Below are positions 33,928 to 43,879 of a stretch of DNA of 64,000 nt, piece by piece. Each line of letters starts with the position of its first letter. Positions within the stretch are counted from its first letter, which is position 1. The translations under genes and the position numbers were made by a program. Source of the stretch: Flavobacterium sp. GTDB taxonomy: Bacteria > Bacteroidota > Bacteroidia > Flavobacteriales > Flavobacteriaceae. The notes beneath the pieces are model-generated. The model did not search any database. It saw only the letters and a program-made list of their open reading frames with translations, and was not told where the DNA came from. The DNA lies in contig NZ_SEBR01000008.1 in the NCBI RefSeq assembly GCF_004295795.1, positions 1 to 64,000 of the forward strand, given 5' to 3'.

Positions 33928-34498
33928 AGAAATCAATTTGTTGGTTAATGTGCGAAAGCTACTACGGTTTAGGCGTTCTAAAAATACCGGTTTCCACGGA
34001 TTTATGTACGTATTTACACGTAAAGACAATGTAAAAGTAAGTATTCTTTTTTACCGACAAATCGGTTGGCGCAACTTGGCGTTTATCGCACTCAAATTTC
34101 CGTACCAGTATCGCAAAATAAACGGACACGGTTTTAGGCTACCTATTTACACGGACTGAATCCGCGAACAAATCAGTATTTACTGTGAGCGTTAAGGAAA
34201 TCTTAAAAACTACATTTGAAAAGACAAACACAACGCTGAAAAACAGCTCTTTAGCTGAGACAAATTAAGAAGCTTCAGCTATCGCAGCGGCAATCCGAAA
34301 TCTATAAATCCTGTCTCGGGAGCATCTTCAAAATGGAACCAATACTTCACAAATATGAAACCAACCAACAGCAAACAAGAGGCGCTTTACAAGCGGTCAA
34401 AATCAAAGAAGCATTTTGTGGGAATCGCGAGTTAGCCCCACGTTAATCCAAACCAGCGACAGACTATTATTTTATTGTAAACGCTAATTACTTTTAAA
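33928..34498. other. Intergenic region upstream of both clusters
   Basis: 570 bases between divergent genes. It presumably holds both promoters, but no full TTG/TAnnTTTG pair, terminator or credible gene is seen. Confidence 0.4.
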
Positions 34499-36706
34499 AT
34501 GAAAAATTCAAATACTTTATTCAAAAAATACCTTTCGCTTTTAGCCGTCATTTTCGGAACCGTGACGGGCTACGCGCAAACTGTGTCGGTTCCTCCCGGA
34601 TGTACCGTTGTCGTTGCGGGAATCGGTGGCACGACCGGCCCTAATCCAACCGGAAAAGTTGGTGATGGAGGAATCGTTTCGATGCCCGATCCTAGCGGTG
34701 GCGGTACTTTCACGTTCAATCCGCCATCGGGCGCGACGACCATCACCTGGACGCTCAGAGGTGACCTTTCCAATTCTACCGCGACGCCTTTTTATGGCGC
34801 TCCAACCCAACCGGCCAACGGTTTGACGGCCAACATCATAACCTACAATAAGAAACTTCGCCAATACTCGACGGAAGATGCAAATCCCAGTTTCGGCCGC
34901 AGTAAAGGGCAAGTTCGGGTCGGTTATGATCAAACTGGTTGCGGAAAAGCGATCACCTTTGATGTCTATAAGGTTTTCAGCACGAATCTACCCATTATAA
35001 TTGGTCCTTCTTGTTTGAAGCCACTCACCGAATATACTTATTCCGTAGACAGGATCGTTAGCGATAATCCCAACGACAACATTGGTTTTGACAGCTATTA
35101 TTGGAGCGGAATTCCCGCAAGTTTACTTTCTTCTGTTGGCTTCTATACTTCCACGGACAACAGTTCGATCACCTTCAAAACCGGTGCGACCGTTACTCCT
35201 TTTACCCTTCAATGCTGTTACGGCAGGGTAAATCCAAATAGTGCCGATGGCGGCGTTTCGACCGTAACGACCGCAGTTTCGGGAACCCATACCTCATGTG
35301 TCACGAAGTCACTTATCGTAGCACCGTTGGCTCCCGTTTACAGTATGGCTCCACCTGCATGTGTGCCAACCAATCAATCGGTTTTCTCTGTTGTTTATCC
35401 GAATGCACCCTCGGGACAGACTTACACTTGGACGGCACCCAATACTGGCTGGGTACTGACCACCGGCTTGATTCCTCCGACCAATACCGAAACGAAGCTC
35501 AGTGTCGATACGGGCGGCAGCACGAACCCTGGCCAACTCATCTTGACCATCACCGGATTGTGTGACCCGGTAACGCTCGTTTACCAAATAGACAGAAATA
35601 TTACTGCTCCTTATGCTGTGGTTCCTTCCGGAGGCTCCACGACTTGTATTAACGCGACGTCTTCAGGAAATACTTATACGATAACTCCTAGCATAGGTGG
35701 TAACCTCATCCAGTGGTACACTGTTCCCGCATCTGTTCCGGGTGTAATGCTCCAAAATGCGACCACTTCTACGGTTACGGTAAATACTACGAATTCATCG
35801 GGTTCTTTCCAACTCCATGTAAGATCTAGCGTAGCGGCCTGCAGCAGCACTTCTGTGTTCACGACCATAAACATACGACCGGCCACACCAACGTTTACTG
35901 CTACTACGCCTACATGTGTACCGCTGAGTTCTCCTGCCTTGACCACATTTGCAGTGAATCCTGTGGCTGGCGCAACTAGCTATACGTGGAGTTTGCCTTC
36001 GGGATGGAGTTGTACTGGAAATTGTACTACTTCAAACCCGACATTAGTACCTCCTGTTAATACTTCAGCGGTGAGTGCACCTGCAATGCCTGCCGGAACA
36101 ATATATGTCATTGCAAATAGTGCAAGTGGTTGCAGTAGTGCAGTCGCCGCGCAGCTCGCCGTGAATTATATCCGGATTACCACGAACACTTTGCAGTCGG
36201 GATCTGGAAATTGCGACCAATACTCGATAAACACAAACGTGTCTCCTTGCACAGGGACAATTTCATCGTGGACCGTAAACGGAGCGACTGCCGCAAACAG
36301 CAGTACGGTGAATATATTTGGAAACACCTTGACTTTGTGCGGCAGTACAGCCCCGCCTGCCGGAGGTGTCTGTGCCAACTTCGTAATAAACGGCGTCACT
36401 TATACCACTTGTTCTTCTACAGTCGCTACCGGAACACACGGGTTGAAACAATCGGGTCCTAAGGCATCACTTGAAGGAATTACCATTTCACCGAATCCGA
36501 ACGACGGAAATTTCAGCATAAGAGTGGACGATTTCAAGGTTTCGGCTACCGCAGTCCTAACGGACGTTGCCGGGAAGCAACTGGGCAGTTATTCGCTGAG
36601 CATCGGTGAAAATAATATTCGAGGCGTAAACCTGGCACAAGGTGCTTATTTTGTTCTTTTGTCGGTTGACGGAAAACAGGAAACCAGACAAATAATCGTC
36701 AAGTAA
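34499..36706 (+). CDS. T9SS-exported repetitive surface protein
   Basis: 735 residues with a signal peptide (1-27, ending TGYAQ). The bulk is Thr/Ser/Pro/Gly-rich beta-sandwich-like (Ig/PKD-type) units with repeated patterns such as TYTWSLPSGWS and SVTVNTTNSSG. The last 75 residues form a type IX secretion sorting domain: ISPNPNDGNFSIRV, VLTDVAGKQLG, NLAQGAYFVLLSVDG, RQIIVK. It is therefore likely secreted or attached to the cell surface, perhaps as an adhesin. Composition is more Thr-rich than its neighbours. Confidence 0.85.
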   Translation: MKNSNTLFKKYLSLLAVIFGTVTGYAQTVSVPPGCTVVVAGIGGTTGPNPTGKVGDGGIVSMPDPSGGGTFTFNPPSGATTITWTLRGDLSNSTATPFYGAPTQPANGLTANIITYNKKLRQYSTEDANPSFGRSKGQVRVGYDQTGCGKAITFDVYKVFSTNLPIIIGPSCLKPLTEYTYSVDRIVSDNPNDNIGFDSYYWSGIPASLLSSVGFYTSTDNSSITFKTGATVTPFTLQCCYGRVNPNSADGGVSTVTTAVSGTHTSCVTKSLIVAPLAPVYSMAPPACVPTNQSVFSVVYPNAPSGQTYTWTAPNTGWVLTTGLIPPTNTETKLSVDTGGSTNPGQLILTITGLCDPVTLVYQIDRNITAPYAVVPSGGSTTCINATSSGNTYTITPSIGGNLIQWYTVPASVPGVMLQNATTSTVTVNTTNSSGSFQLHVRSSVAACSSTSVFTTINIRPATPTFTATTPTCVPLSSPALTTFAVNPVAGATSYTWSLPSGWSCTGNCTTSNPTLVPPVNTSAVSAPAMPAGTIYVIANSASGCSSAVAAQLAVNYIRITTNTLQSGSGNCDQYSINTNVSPCTGTISSWTVNGATAANSSTVNIFGNTLTLCGSTAPPAGGVCANFVINGVTYTTCSSTVATGTHGLKQSGPKASLEGITISPNPNDGNFSIRVDDFKVSATAVLTDVAGKQLGSYSLSIGENNIRGVNLAQGAYFVLLSVDGKQETRQIIVK

Positions 36707-36723
36707 ACAGTCTTTTATCAACT

Positions 36724-36758
36724 AGAAAGTTTTGATCTTTACCGGGTCAAAACTTTCT
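36724..36758 (+). terminator. Terminator after surface-protein gene
   Basis: Perfect 12-base arms AGAAAGTTTTGA and TCAAAACTTTCT around an 11-base loop, then a T-rich tract. Confidence 0.85.
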
Positions 36759-36798
36759 TATTTTTAATCGGTCACAAATCTGCAATCAAACCGACAAC

Positions 36799-38526
36799 AT
36801 GAAACGATACATCCTGCTTAGCGTACTGGCATTTTTCATTTCACTTCCCATCGCCGCCCAAAAAGAACTTTGGGGCGTCAACACCGGAGATGAATTCGAT
36901 GCTTTGGACGGTTACTACGGCAATATCACCAAGTATGATATAAATGGGGAAAATCCAGTGATCATGCACGTGTTCGACTCCGTTCACGGCTATACTCCGA
37001 AAGGGAAATTATTTCTGGCCAGTAACGGCAAATTGTACGGCACCTGCCAAAGAGGTGGAAATCTCTACTCCAACTCGGGCGGAACGAACAACTATTCCTG
37101 CGGTGTACTGTATGAATATGACCTGACTACAAACCAATATCGCGTCGTCCATAATTTTGAATTCGATGCCACTTTTCCGATCAATCCGCAAATTGGTGTT
37201 ATCGAACCCACGCCAGGGTTTCTTTACGGAGCCACCCGCAACCGGGTTTACAAATACAATATTGCCACAGAAGTCACGACACTCTACAACCCTTTGGGTA
37301 ATCTCTATACGATCTACAACGAATTCATCATGGCAGCCGATGGAAATTTGTACAGTACAAGCGCCTACGCAGTTTGTCCTTCGCCAAACAGCACACAACC
37401 CTGGAACGGCAGTATCATCAAATTCAGTATGAACAACCAAAACCTGGGCATAGCCCGTTCCCTGAATTGTGCCGCTAGCCTTGAAGGCAATTTTCCTTAC
37501 AGCGTTCTGGAAACAAGTCCCGGCGTATTGTACTGTGAAACAAGAGCCGGAGGCATAAACCAAGTGGTAAACGGACAATCGCAGCCAGCAGGAGCACTAT
37601 TGGAATACAATATTTTCACGAACTCGCTACTCAAGAAAATCGATTTCAACGGATCTACAACAGGTGGAATTCCCACGCCTCTATTGAATGGAGGCAACGG
37701 CAAACTATACGGACTGTGCGAGCAAGGCGGTTCGCCACAGGCTTGTAACCCTACTTACAACTTTGGAACACTTTACGAATACACCACATCGAGCGGCGCT
37801 TTGAATGTCAAACAAAATTTCAACTACTGCGGCAATACCGTCAGATACCCAAATTCGCTACTTAAAACCAGCGTTGGCCATTTCATAGGAACCATTCCGA
37901 ACGGCGGTACTTTCAAATGGAATTCGGAAACCAACCAAATCACGATGCCCGGCGGTGGCAGTGCCGACATCCATGCCTTTAACATCGCGAGTTTTATAGA
38001 AATCTGCCGAAAACCTTCCTATCATTTTTTCGAAACCGACACCTACACGATTTGTAAAAACAATCCCTTTACATTCGATGTACAAAACACAAATGCGACG
38101 AGCTATGTATGGAAAAAAGGAGGTGTTGTCGTAGCCAACCAAACCAGCGGAATACTTTCTTTTGCAAACCTGCAATTGACCGATTCGGGCGACTACACTT
38201 GTGAAATGGTGAACGAGTGCGGAACTACGGTGACCATGCCCTTGCACCTCATCGTCGATAATTGCATGGGGCTTGATGCCATTATCGGAAGAAAGAACGC
38301 AATAACGCTTTATCCCAATCCGGCGAAAAACACCTTAAATATCGGTCTGCCTGAAAATAAGAATTTCACTGTGAAGAACGTCATAGTTAGCAATATGCTC
38401 GGACAACAAGTTCTTAACGTTAGTTCACAAACTTCGATTGGTGTGGGTTCGTTGAGCGAAGGTATTTATATCGTGCTGATACAAACCGACAAAGGGAATT
38501 GGTGCGAAAAGTTCGTAAAGGAATGA
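36799..38526 (+). CDS. T9SS-exported beta-propeller-like repeat protein
   Basis: 575 residues with a signal peptide (1-21, ending PIAAQ). About five units of the type GKLYGTCQRGG...GVLYEYD, GFLYGATRN...VYKYN and GKLYGLCEQGG...GTLYEYT match the extracellular repeat family TIGR03803, probably a beta-propeller. An Ig-like domain follows (residues about 415-490, GDYTCEMVNECG). The C-terminus is a type IX sorting tail with LYPNPAKNTLNIG and SEGIYIVLIQTDKG. Likely a surface protein; ligand unknown. It follows the previous T9SS cargo by 92 bases but behind a terminator. Confidence 0.85.
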   Translation: MKRYILLSVLAFFISLPIAAQKELWGVNTGDEFDALDGYYGNITKYDINGENPVIMHVFDSVHGYTPKGKLFLASNGKLYGTCQRGGNLYSNSGGTNNYSCGVLYEYDLTTNQYRVVHNFEFDATFPINPQIGVIEPTPGFLYGATRNRVYKYNIATEVTTLYNPLGNLYTIYNEFIMAADGNLYSTSAYAVCPSPNSTQPWNGSIIKFSMNNQNLGIARSLNCAASLEGNFPYSVLETSPGVLYCETRAGGINQVVNGQSQPAGALLEYNIFTNSLLKKIDFNGSTTGGIPTPLLNGGNGKLYGLCEQGGSPQACNPTYNFGTLYEYTTSSGALNVKQNFNYCGNTVRYPNSLLKTSVGHFIGTIPNGGTFKWNSETNQITMPGGGSADIHAFNIASFIEICRKPSYHFFETDTYTICKNNPFTFDVQNTNATSYVWKKGGVVVANQTSGILSFANLQLTDSGDYTCEMVNECGTTVTMPLHLIVDNCMGLDAIIGRKNAITLYPNPAKNTLNIGLPENKNFTVKNVIVSNMLGQQVLNVSSQTSIGVGSLSEGIYIVLIQTDKGNWCEKFVKE

Positions 38527-38570
38527 TCCATATGCGACTTCAAGCCGAAATGTTTTAACGGGACACAAAA

Positions 38571-38591
38571 AATCCGGGCATTGCCCGGATT
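38571..38591. terminator. Bidirectional terminator
   Basis: AATCCGGGC (38571-38579) and GCCCGGATT (38583-38591) with a 3-base loop and T-run, between convergent genes. Confidence 0.85.
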
Positions 38592-38616
38592 CTTTTTTTA
38601 TCAAAATTCAATGCAA

Positions 38617-39465
38617 TCAATTCCAGTAAACAGAACCGTGTCTTCCTACAGCCATGGCATTCAAAATGACGATTTTATCGAGTTGGCTGTAAGAGGATTG
38701 GGCAACCAACTTCTCGGCCTGTTTGGAATAATTTATAAAGGCGTCGAGATTGGCCGCGGCATCCATCGAATTGAAGTAATCGTTCATCACGTTTTTCGCG
38801 GTAAGACTGATCTTCCCTTGGGCGTAAAGCGCGTCAACCTTCGATTTAGCGGTCACGGATGGATCGTTTGGCATGTCTGCTACAAACTTGGTACACCATT
38901 CAACGGTAGCGTTTACATAGTAAGCGTCCAATTGCGCGTTCGTAAAAACGTGGTTGGTACGCAAGTAGTTTTCCTGAAAGTTGTTGAAAGCGGTCAAATT
39001 GAACTTACCTGCCACCAGATAGTTTGAAGGGTTTGTCCAAGTTGCGGCCACAGTTTGGTAATGCCAGTAGCCTCTGCTGTCATAGGGATTGTCCGGACAA
39101 GCTAGAGGGACTCCTGGAGTGCCCGGAGTGCCCGGAATAGGGCTGCTCGTGGAACTTGTTGTAACTGCCGCCAAGACCGAAGCTCCGACCCCGCCAATTA
39201 CTGCACCCACTACGGCACCTTCAGGTCCTGTAAAGGCTCCTATTCCTGCTCCGGCCATGGCGCCAATCGCATCTGCCCTGACGATTTGAAACCATCTTGG
39301 CGGCCAACGCTCGGTGCCGGACTGTTGGCCTTGAGAGGCAATGAATTCTAACGAGAGTTGGTGTAATTTAGCTCCCGTTTGATCGTTCTCGACGTGCTGA
39401 TCGCTTTCACAAGCTGAAATGCCTATGAATAAAAACACCACTGCAATGAAAATTTTTCTTGACAT
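38617..39465 (-). CDS. Lipoprotein with glycine-zipper segment
   Basis: 282 residues with lipobox GISAC at about 15-19. A glycine-zipper stretch (AGAGIGAFTGPEGAVVGAV and on, about 70-100) could insert in a membrane or oligomerise. A short collagen-like PGTPGTPGVP linker follows. The C-terminal 150 residues are helical and aromatic-rich. Glycine zippers are found in class II bacteriocins and envelope proteins; no export or immunity genes are adjacent, so I do not call it a bacteriocin. Confidence 0.6.
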   Translation of the reverse strand: MSRKIFIAVVFLFIGISACESDQHVENDQTGAKLHQLSLEFIASQGQQSGTERWPPRWFQIVRADAIGAMAGAGIGAFTGPEGAVVGAVIGGVGASVLAAVTTSSTSSPIPGTPGTPGVPLACPDNPYDSRGYWHYQTVAATWTNPSNYLVAGKFNLTAFNNFQENYLRTNHVFTNAQLDAYYVNATVEWCTKFVADMPNDPSVTAKSKVDALYAQGKISLTAKNVMNDYFNSMDAAANLDAFINYSKQAEKLVAQSSYSQLDKIVILNAMAVGRHGSVYWN

Positions 39466-39771
39466 AGTTTAGAGAATTTAAATTAGAAAAAATTGAAAAT
39501 CCAGTATTTGTATCAAACTCACCAGCAAAACAAATCGCAGCCAATTTCAACGATCCCATCTGTTCATTGTCGATGTGCAAAAAAGCCTTGAAAAAGATTA
39601 ATGCGTTGTGAAAGCTCTTTCAAACTTATCGCAAACTTCACGATTTCAGATAAGTGATTATACTGATTTACAGGTGCGTATTTGTACCTAAATATTGGAG
39701 CGAATCGTGACACGGAAATTTGACGTGGTATTTGGCATTTTCACAAGCACTTCAAAGTTTTTCGATTTTTC

Positions 39772-39796
39772 GACCAATCATATTTCTTTATTGGTC
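39772..39796. promoter_or_regulatory. Inverted repeat upstream of AraC gene
   Basis: GACCAAT (39772-39778) and ATTGGTC (39790-39796) with an 11-base spacer, 60 bases before the ATG; possible operator. The rest of 39466-39855 shows no gene. Confidence 0.4.
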
Positions 39797-39855
39797 AACT
39801 ATCTGAGCCGTTATGCGTTACTTTATCTTTTACCTTTAGTGCACAACACTAAACG

Positions 39856-40629
39856 ATGGAAAACAGCAGCAATTTTATTACGGACTTATCCAGATTATCC
39901 GAAGAAAATTTCACAGATTCGAATTCCCAAGGATTCAACAGCAACGATTTTTCGAGACTATACGAAAGTGAAAAATGTGGTTTGGAGCGGTTTTTCTTTC
40001 TTGTGAAACGCGGAGGCAAGATCGAACGAACGAACGCTGGAGAGCAGGCTAAAGCATTCGGGTTCGAAAAAGCCCAAGCCGTGACGAAATTATTGGCTCC
40101 AGAGTCAAACTGCGCCTGGATTCATGCGGAACGAAATTCGAGCAAAAATTCGTTTCAAAAGCTTCAATTGAGTTTCCTTGCCAATGACGGCAGCATCGTT
40201 CCTACTGTGAGTTTGGTATGCACTATGGAGCCTGGCGGTCGCATCATCGTTTTTTCCATCTTTAAAAAATCCGAAATTGAACTGATGCAGGGGGAAGCTC
40301 AAGAAGATTCTGTTTCCACGGCGATCAAAAATTATATCGATGAAAATTTCGCCACTCCTCTACCGTCACTCAAACAATTTGCAAGACGTTTTGGGACCAA
40401 TGAACACTCGTTGAACGAACGATTCAAGAAGTCCTATGGCATGGCTATTTATCAATACTATACAAGGGAACGACTCCGCAGGGCCATGTCGCTTATCATG
40501 GAAAGCGATCTTCCCCTAAAGAACATTGCAGCCGCATGTGGTTATCCAACCTACACACGCTTTTCTAAAGTTTTCAGGAAATATTTTGGAAAGGCGGCGG
40601 CCGAATTTAGACGTCTGGAAAGAAATTAG
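39856..40629 (+). CDS. AraC-family transcriptional regulator
   Basis: 257 residues. The C-terminal 100 residues are an AraC double helix-turn-helix: LPSLKQFARRFGTNEHSLNERFKKSYGMAIYQYYTRERL, then LKNIAAACGYPTYTRFSKVFRKYFG. The N-terminal part looks like a PAS-type ligand domain. It is a paralogue of the regulator at 47906-48787, which has the same domain order. It is not next to a matching operon on its own strand; the lipoprotein gene upstream is divergent and may be a target. Confidence 0.85.
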   Translation: MENSSNFITDLSRLSEENFTDSNSQGFNSNDFSRLYESEKCGLERFFFLVKRGGKIERTNAGEQAKAFGFEKAQAVTKLLAPESNCAWIHAERNSSKNSFQKLQLSFLANDGSIVPTVSLVCTMEPGGRIIVFSIFKKSEIELMQGEAQEDSVSTAIKNYIDENFATPLPSLKQFARRFGTNEHSLNERFKKSYGMAIYQYYTRERLRRAMSLIMESDLPLKNIAAACGYPTYTRFSKVFRKYFGKAAAEFRRLERN

Positions 40630-40825
40630 TCAATGACGATTCGCCAACGAAATGGGGCTGTTATCCAAACCTTTTGATGCGTTACGAGAAAAAGTCCGGA
40701 TTATAAAACCCGACATCTCTCGCAGAGGCAATCATAACGTTTCGAGGAAAATGCGCTGCGAACTCTCAGGACGAGCTTATGAAAAAAAGTAATTTAATCA
40801 ACCCGTAAACAGCTATGAATCGTAA

Positions 40826-41377
40826 TCATTCATCATCTTTTTCGTAACCTTCGTAATAATAGGACTGTTCAATACCTTTAAAAATAATTTCCCTGTTGTT
40901 AATTTCACTTGTCAAATTTTCCTCCAACAGCGTTCTCAGTTCCAAATCATTTATCGGGCTTCTCTCCATGGATTGCAGGTAAAGCGTCTTGTCTACGAAT
41001 TGCCAGTTTACAAGTTTTTGAATTCTACTTTTTAGAATCATATCCAGCCATATGCGCATCGATCTTCCGTTGCCTTCCATAAAAGGATGCGCTATATTCA
41101 TCTCCACATATTTTGCGATGATTTCCCTGAAGTTAGTTTCCGGCATTTGCTCGATCTTTACCAAAATTTCATCCAGATACAATGAATTTGCAAATCTAAA
41201 GCCTCCTTTCGAAATATTAAGTTTACGGATCTTACCTGCGAAATCATACAGCCCATCAAATAAATAGCGTTGTATTTCCTGAAGCCCTTTTATCGTGCCG
41301 ATTTCTATATTATCGATTTCATTCGATTCGAACAACCGATAGGCATTTTCTAAACAACTTTTATCGATATTCTTCAT
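40826..41377 (-). CDS. Fic-domain protein
   Basis: 183 residues with the complete catalytic motif HPFMEGNGR at 97-105 and the upstream flap (about 45-70, [18 protein letters not shown]). Fic enzymes usually transfer AMP from ATP to a Tyr or Thr of a protein; some use other nucleotides. The inhibitory alpha-helix motif is not evident in the sequence, so an external antitoxin may be needed, but none is adjacent (the neighbours are a pseudogene and XRE genes). A toxin-like or housekeeping role is open. Confidence 0.85.
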   Translation of the reverse strand: MKNIDKSCLENAYRLFESNEIDNIEIGTIKGLQEIQRYLFDGLYDFAGKIRKLNISKGGFRFANSLYLDEILVKIEQMPETNFREIIAKYVEMNIAHPFMEGNGRSMRIWLDMILKSRIQKLVNWQFVDKTLYLQSMERSPINDLELRTLLEENLTSEINNREIIFKGIEQSYYYEGYEKDDE

Positions 41378-41629
41378 AGAAGTTCATCACCTAATTCTGC
41401 TAAAACAAAAATAATTCAAATGATTGGCATAACGTCGGGATGGATAAATTTTCTCGAAGTTCGGAAGGCGACGACTTTTTCACTTGCTGATAATTACTGA
41501 CTCAGTTTTTCGCTAATCCTTCGTATTATTTCTTTCTAACGCTTTTGCTACCTCATTCAATAGGGAATCTGACGAATACGGAACCTTTCCGGAGGGAACT
41601 AATTTCGACGAATCCTTCAAATGGACATC

Positions 41630-41935
41630 CTAATCATCGAAGAATATATGTGCGCCAAAAGCTTGCAGAATTTTATCTTTTGAAACGCCGCCCAGAAAAT
41701 AGGCCTCATCGACATAAACGCCCCATTTTCTCAATGTCTTGATAACCCTCATGTTCGATGGGGCACTTCTGGCAGTGACTATCGCCAGCCTTAATGGTGA
41801 AAGCTCGATACTTGTTGGAAGTTCATCTTGAATTTTGGACAATTTGATAAGCAACTTCGCAAAAGGATCTTTCTGGAGAGGCTCGTCTTTATGTTCGGCT
41901 TCATATTTATGTGAGGATTCACAAAACTAGCAATA
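41630..41935 (-). pseudogene. Decayed 5'-nucleotidase (cytosolic NT5C1-like)
   Basis: The frame reads CESSHKYEAEHKDEPL, then LIKLSKIQDELP, then LAIVTARSAPSNMRVIKTLRKWGVYVDEAYFLGGVSKDKILQAFGAHIFFDD. This is the middle of the family that normally has TARNAP, RVINTLR.WGV and FFDDQ. The 5' side is interrupted by a stop and lacks the start region; the 3' side stops just after FFDD. Only a fragment remains, so the gene is broken. Confidence 0.75.
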
Positions 41936-42055
41936 TTGTCGGTGTTGTATAACGAACAAATCCCTACGCCATATTGATCATGGTTTTGTGAATCAGTTTT
42001 TCGACAATTCCTAATTGAAATTTCTTAATCTTTTACAGGTTAAATCACCGCTACC

Positions 42056-42274
42056 TTCAAAGAATTATTTAACGAAGGTTCGAAAGAATTTCAGATGAGA
42101 ATTTTCTCCAATTAGGAAACGAAAAAATTATTGGAACAAATTTATAGCCCACAGGTGAAAAATAAAATTGGAACTTTAGTGAATGAACTCAAGGAAGTCT
42201 ATTAAGAGAGAATTCAAGAAATACCTTCCCTAGAAATAATAGGTCGATTCATGGAGAAATTCACTGAGACATAG
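42056..42274 (+). pseudogene. Possible decayed open frame with in-frame stops
   Basis: One frame gives protein-like sequence (FKELFNEGSKEFQMRIFSN, then LLEQIYSPQVKNKIGTLVNE, then IQEIPSLEIIGRFMEKFTE) broken by stops after FSN and KEVY, with a third stop after MEKFTET. The family was not recognised. With the nucleotidase fragment it accounts for much of the apparently empty 41378-42361. No other gene is seen there. Confidence 0.3.
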
Positions 42275-42351
42275 ACATCATTGTCTGGTGAAGGAAAACT
42301 TCAGTAGATAAATTCATTCATTGATGACTTATGCTGATATTCTAATCAACA

Positions 42352-42378
42352 AAAAAAGCCCTTAAAGGGCTTTTTTTG
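42352..42378 (-). terminator. Terminator overlapping the XRE stop
   Basis: A 27-base palindrome with arms AAAAAAAGCCCTT and its complement; the stop codon of the XRE gene lies inside it. Confidence 0.85.
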
Positions 42379-42688
42379 CAAGTTCTAAATCTTCGGGCGC
42401 GGTGTTGAAAACATCCAACATAAACCGTTCCATAGTCGGAGCCATGGCCTTGTATAATGCGCGATTCTCAGGTGGTATCATGCTTTCATCGATTGCTAGA
42501 AAGTGGAAGACTTGGACGGGAACTTTCAAAACCTTGCTCAGCGCATCAAGTGTGTCGGCTTGCGGTTGATATGCTCCGTTTATAATCTGTGACAAAGAAG
42601 TTGGACTCTTTCCAATCTTATCAGCAACGTCGATTTGTGACATCTTCCTTGCTTTGATAAACATTTTGATAACTTCACCTATTTTCAT
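42362..42688 (-). CDS. XRE-family regulator
   Basis: 108 residues. The helix-turn-helix covers about 5-60 (MSQIDVADKIGKSPTSLSQIINGAYQPQADTLDALSKVLKV) and a helical tail follows. The start is three bases after the preceding small gene's stop, so both are co-transcribed. It may be the antitoxin or repressor of the 42692 and 42974 genes; the length and tail are compatible with a HigA-like antitoxin but no HigB-type toxin is seen. Confidence 0.75.
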   Translation of the reverse strand: MKIGEVIKMFIKARKMSQIDVADKIGKSPTSLSQIINGAYQPQADTLDALSKVLKVPVQVFHFLAIDESMIPPENRALYKAMAPTMERFMLDVFNTAPEDLELAKKAL

Positions 42689-42691
42689 AAT

Positions 42692-42892
42692 CTAAAAGTA
42701 TTTGGAGAGTTCAGAAACGACTTGCATTGTTATCAAGATGAGTTCCATCCACTCGAGGTAAGCTTGAACTCTTTCTTGTTCCGCAACGGGAGGATTATCT
42801 CTCAACGCCGTTAAAAATTCTCTCATTTCTTGAGACATCGGCATCGTGCCTAGTACTCTATCTATTTCTGATATAAATTCTGATTCACTCAT
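42692..42892 (-). CDS. Small helical hypothetical protein
   Basis: 66 residues, acidic, predicted all helical (MSESEFISEIDRVLGTMPMSQE, VQAYLEWMELILITMQVVSELS). It lies three bases upstream of the XRE gene and 81 bases downstream of the 301-residue gene. Not recognised; possibly part of a three-gene unit. Confidence 0.5.
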   Translation of the reverse strand: MSESEFISEIDRVLGTMPMSQEMREFLTALRDNPPVAEQERVQAYLEWMELILITMQVVSELSKYF

Positions 42893-42973
42893 GGTAATAC
42901 GTAAAATTTTTTGTTGAAAGAAGGTCTATTCAAACTCAAATTTCCCATATCAAGGCAACGCCTTCAATTCGCC

Positions 42974-43879
42974 TCAATATCCAAGGGATATTACTGGCGT
43001 TGAGTGATAATCATCAAGGTTTTTAAATGTTAGGTTTTGGATTCTTCTTATAAAATCTCTTTTATTGATTTGGAAAACCGAGACCACTCTTGAAAGGATT
43101 CTCTCGAACAAATCAACAAATTCGATGAATTTGGAATTTTCCTTAATGTCTTCTTGAACTGCTTCAAGAGACAAAAGTCGATTGTAGAAATCTTCACTGA
43201 TTACTCTATAATGGTGCGGCTCATAGAGGTCGGCAAGATTTATGTTTTCGCCAAGTATTGATAGTTTTTTAAGGAGATACTCACTACTAACTATGAATTT
43301 TGGATTATAAGTGGTTTCGGATTCTTCTAAAAAGGAAAAAACGCGAGAACTGTCAGATGTATACGGTTTGGCGATTTCATTACGCTCCTGAACCTTCAGC
43401 TTTGTTTTAAGCGCATCGAGAATTTCCGATTCAACCTTCTTTTTTTCTTCTAGCTCTCTATGAGCTTTTTCTGAAAGAATCTGAAGATTGGATAATTCGC
43501 GGGATTTGTCAACCCAAAATTTATTAGCGAGGACATCATTAACCGATACATTACTTTGAATTAGGTTTTCAATGGATGCAATATCTTTCCATTGCGTGAT
43601 ACCATAACTCGGAAAACTGTGAAAATCTAAGCTGACAAGTTGGTTAACGTCTTTAATGTGTTGGGGAGCAATAAGCTGTTTCCACTTTTCCGAAAATTGG
43701 ATGTAATCCACAAATTGAGTTGATACATCAGGCACCTTCAAAACCGTCTCACAAATCTTGCTAACCTTTGCAGATGTTTCCATCATCGACGTTGCCCAAC
43801 TAGAAGCATCGGCGGCCTTGGCCGCCTTTGAGGACGCCGACACTATGCTAATAATTTTATCGTGAATTGTTGGATCCAT
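42974..43879 (-). CDS. Hypothetical protein, coiled-coil rich
   Basis: 301 residues with a charged helical middle (RELSNLQILSEKAHRELEEKKKVESEILDALKTKLK, about 129-165) flanked by mixed domains; no membrane segment or enzyme motif recognised. It is AT-rich and heads the unit with the 66-residue protein and XRE regulator. Phage or conflict genes often look like this, but no function can be assigned. Confidence 0.55.
   Translation of the reverse strand: MDPTIHDKIISIVSASSKAAKAADASSWATSMMETSAKVSKICETVLKVPDVSTQFVDYIQFSEKWKQLIAPQHIKDVNQLVSLDFHSFPSYGITQWKDIASIENLIQSNVSVNDVLANKFWVDKSRELSNLQILSEKAHRELEEKKKVESEILDALKTKLKVQERNEIAKPYTSDSSRVFSFLEESETTYNPKFIVSSEYLLKKLSILGENINLADLYEPHHYRVISEDFYNRLLSLEAVQEDIKENSKFIEFVDLFERILSRVVSVFQINKRDFIRRIQNLTFKNLDDYHSTPVISLGY

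Noticed and set aside
38617..39465. Bacteriocin call for the glycine-zipper protein
   Set aside because: Lipoprotein signal, large size and lack of export or immunity genes argue against it.
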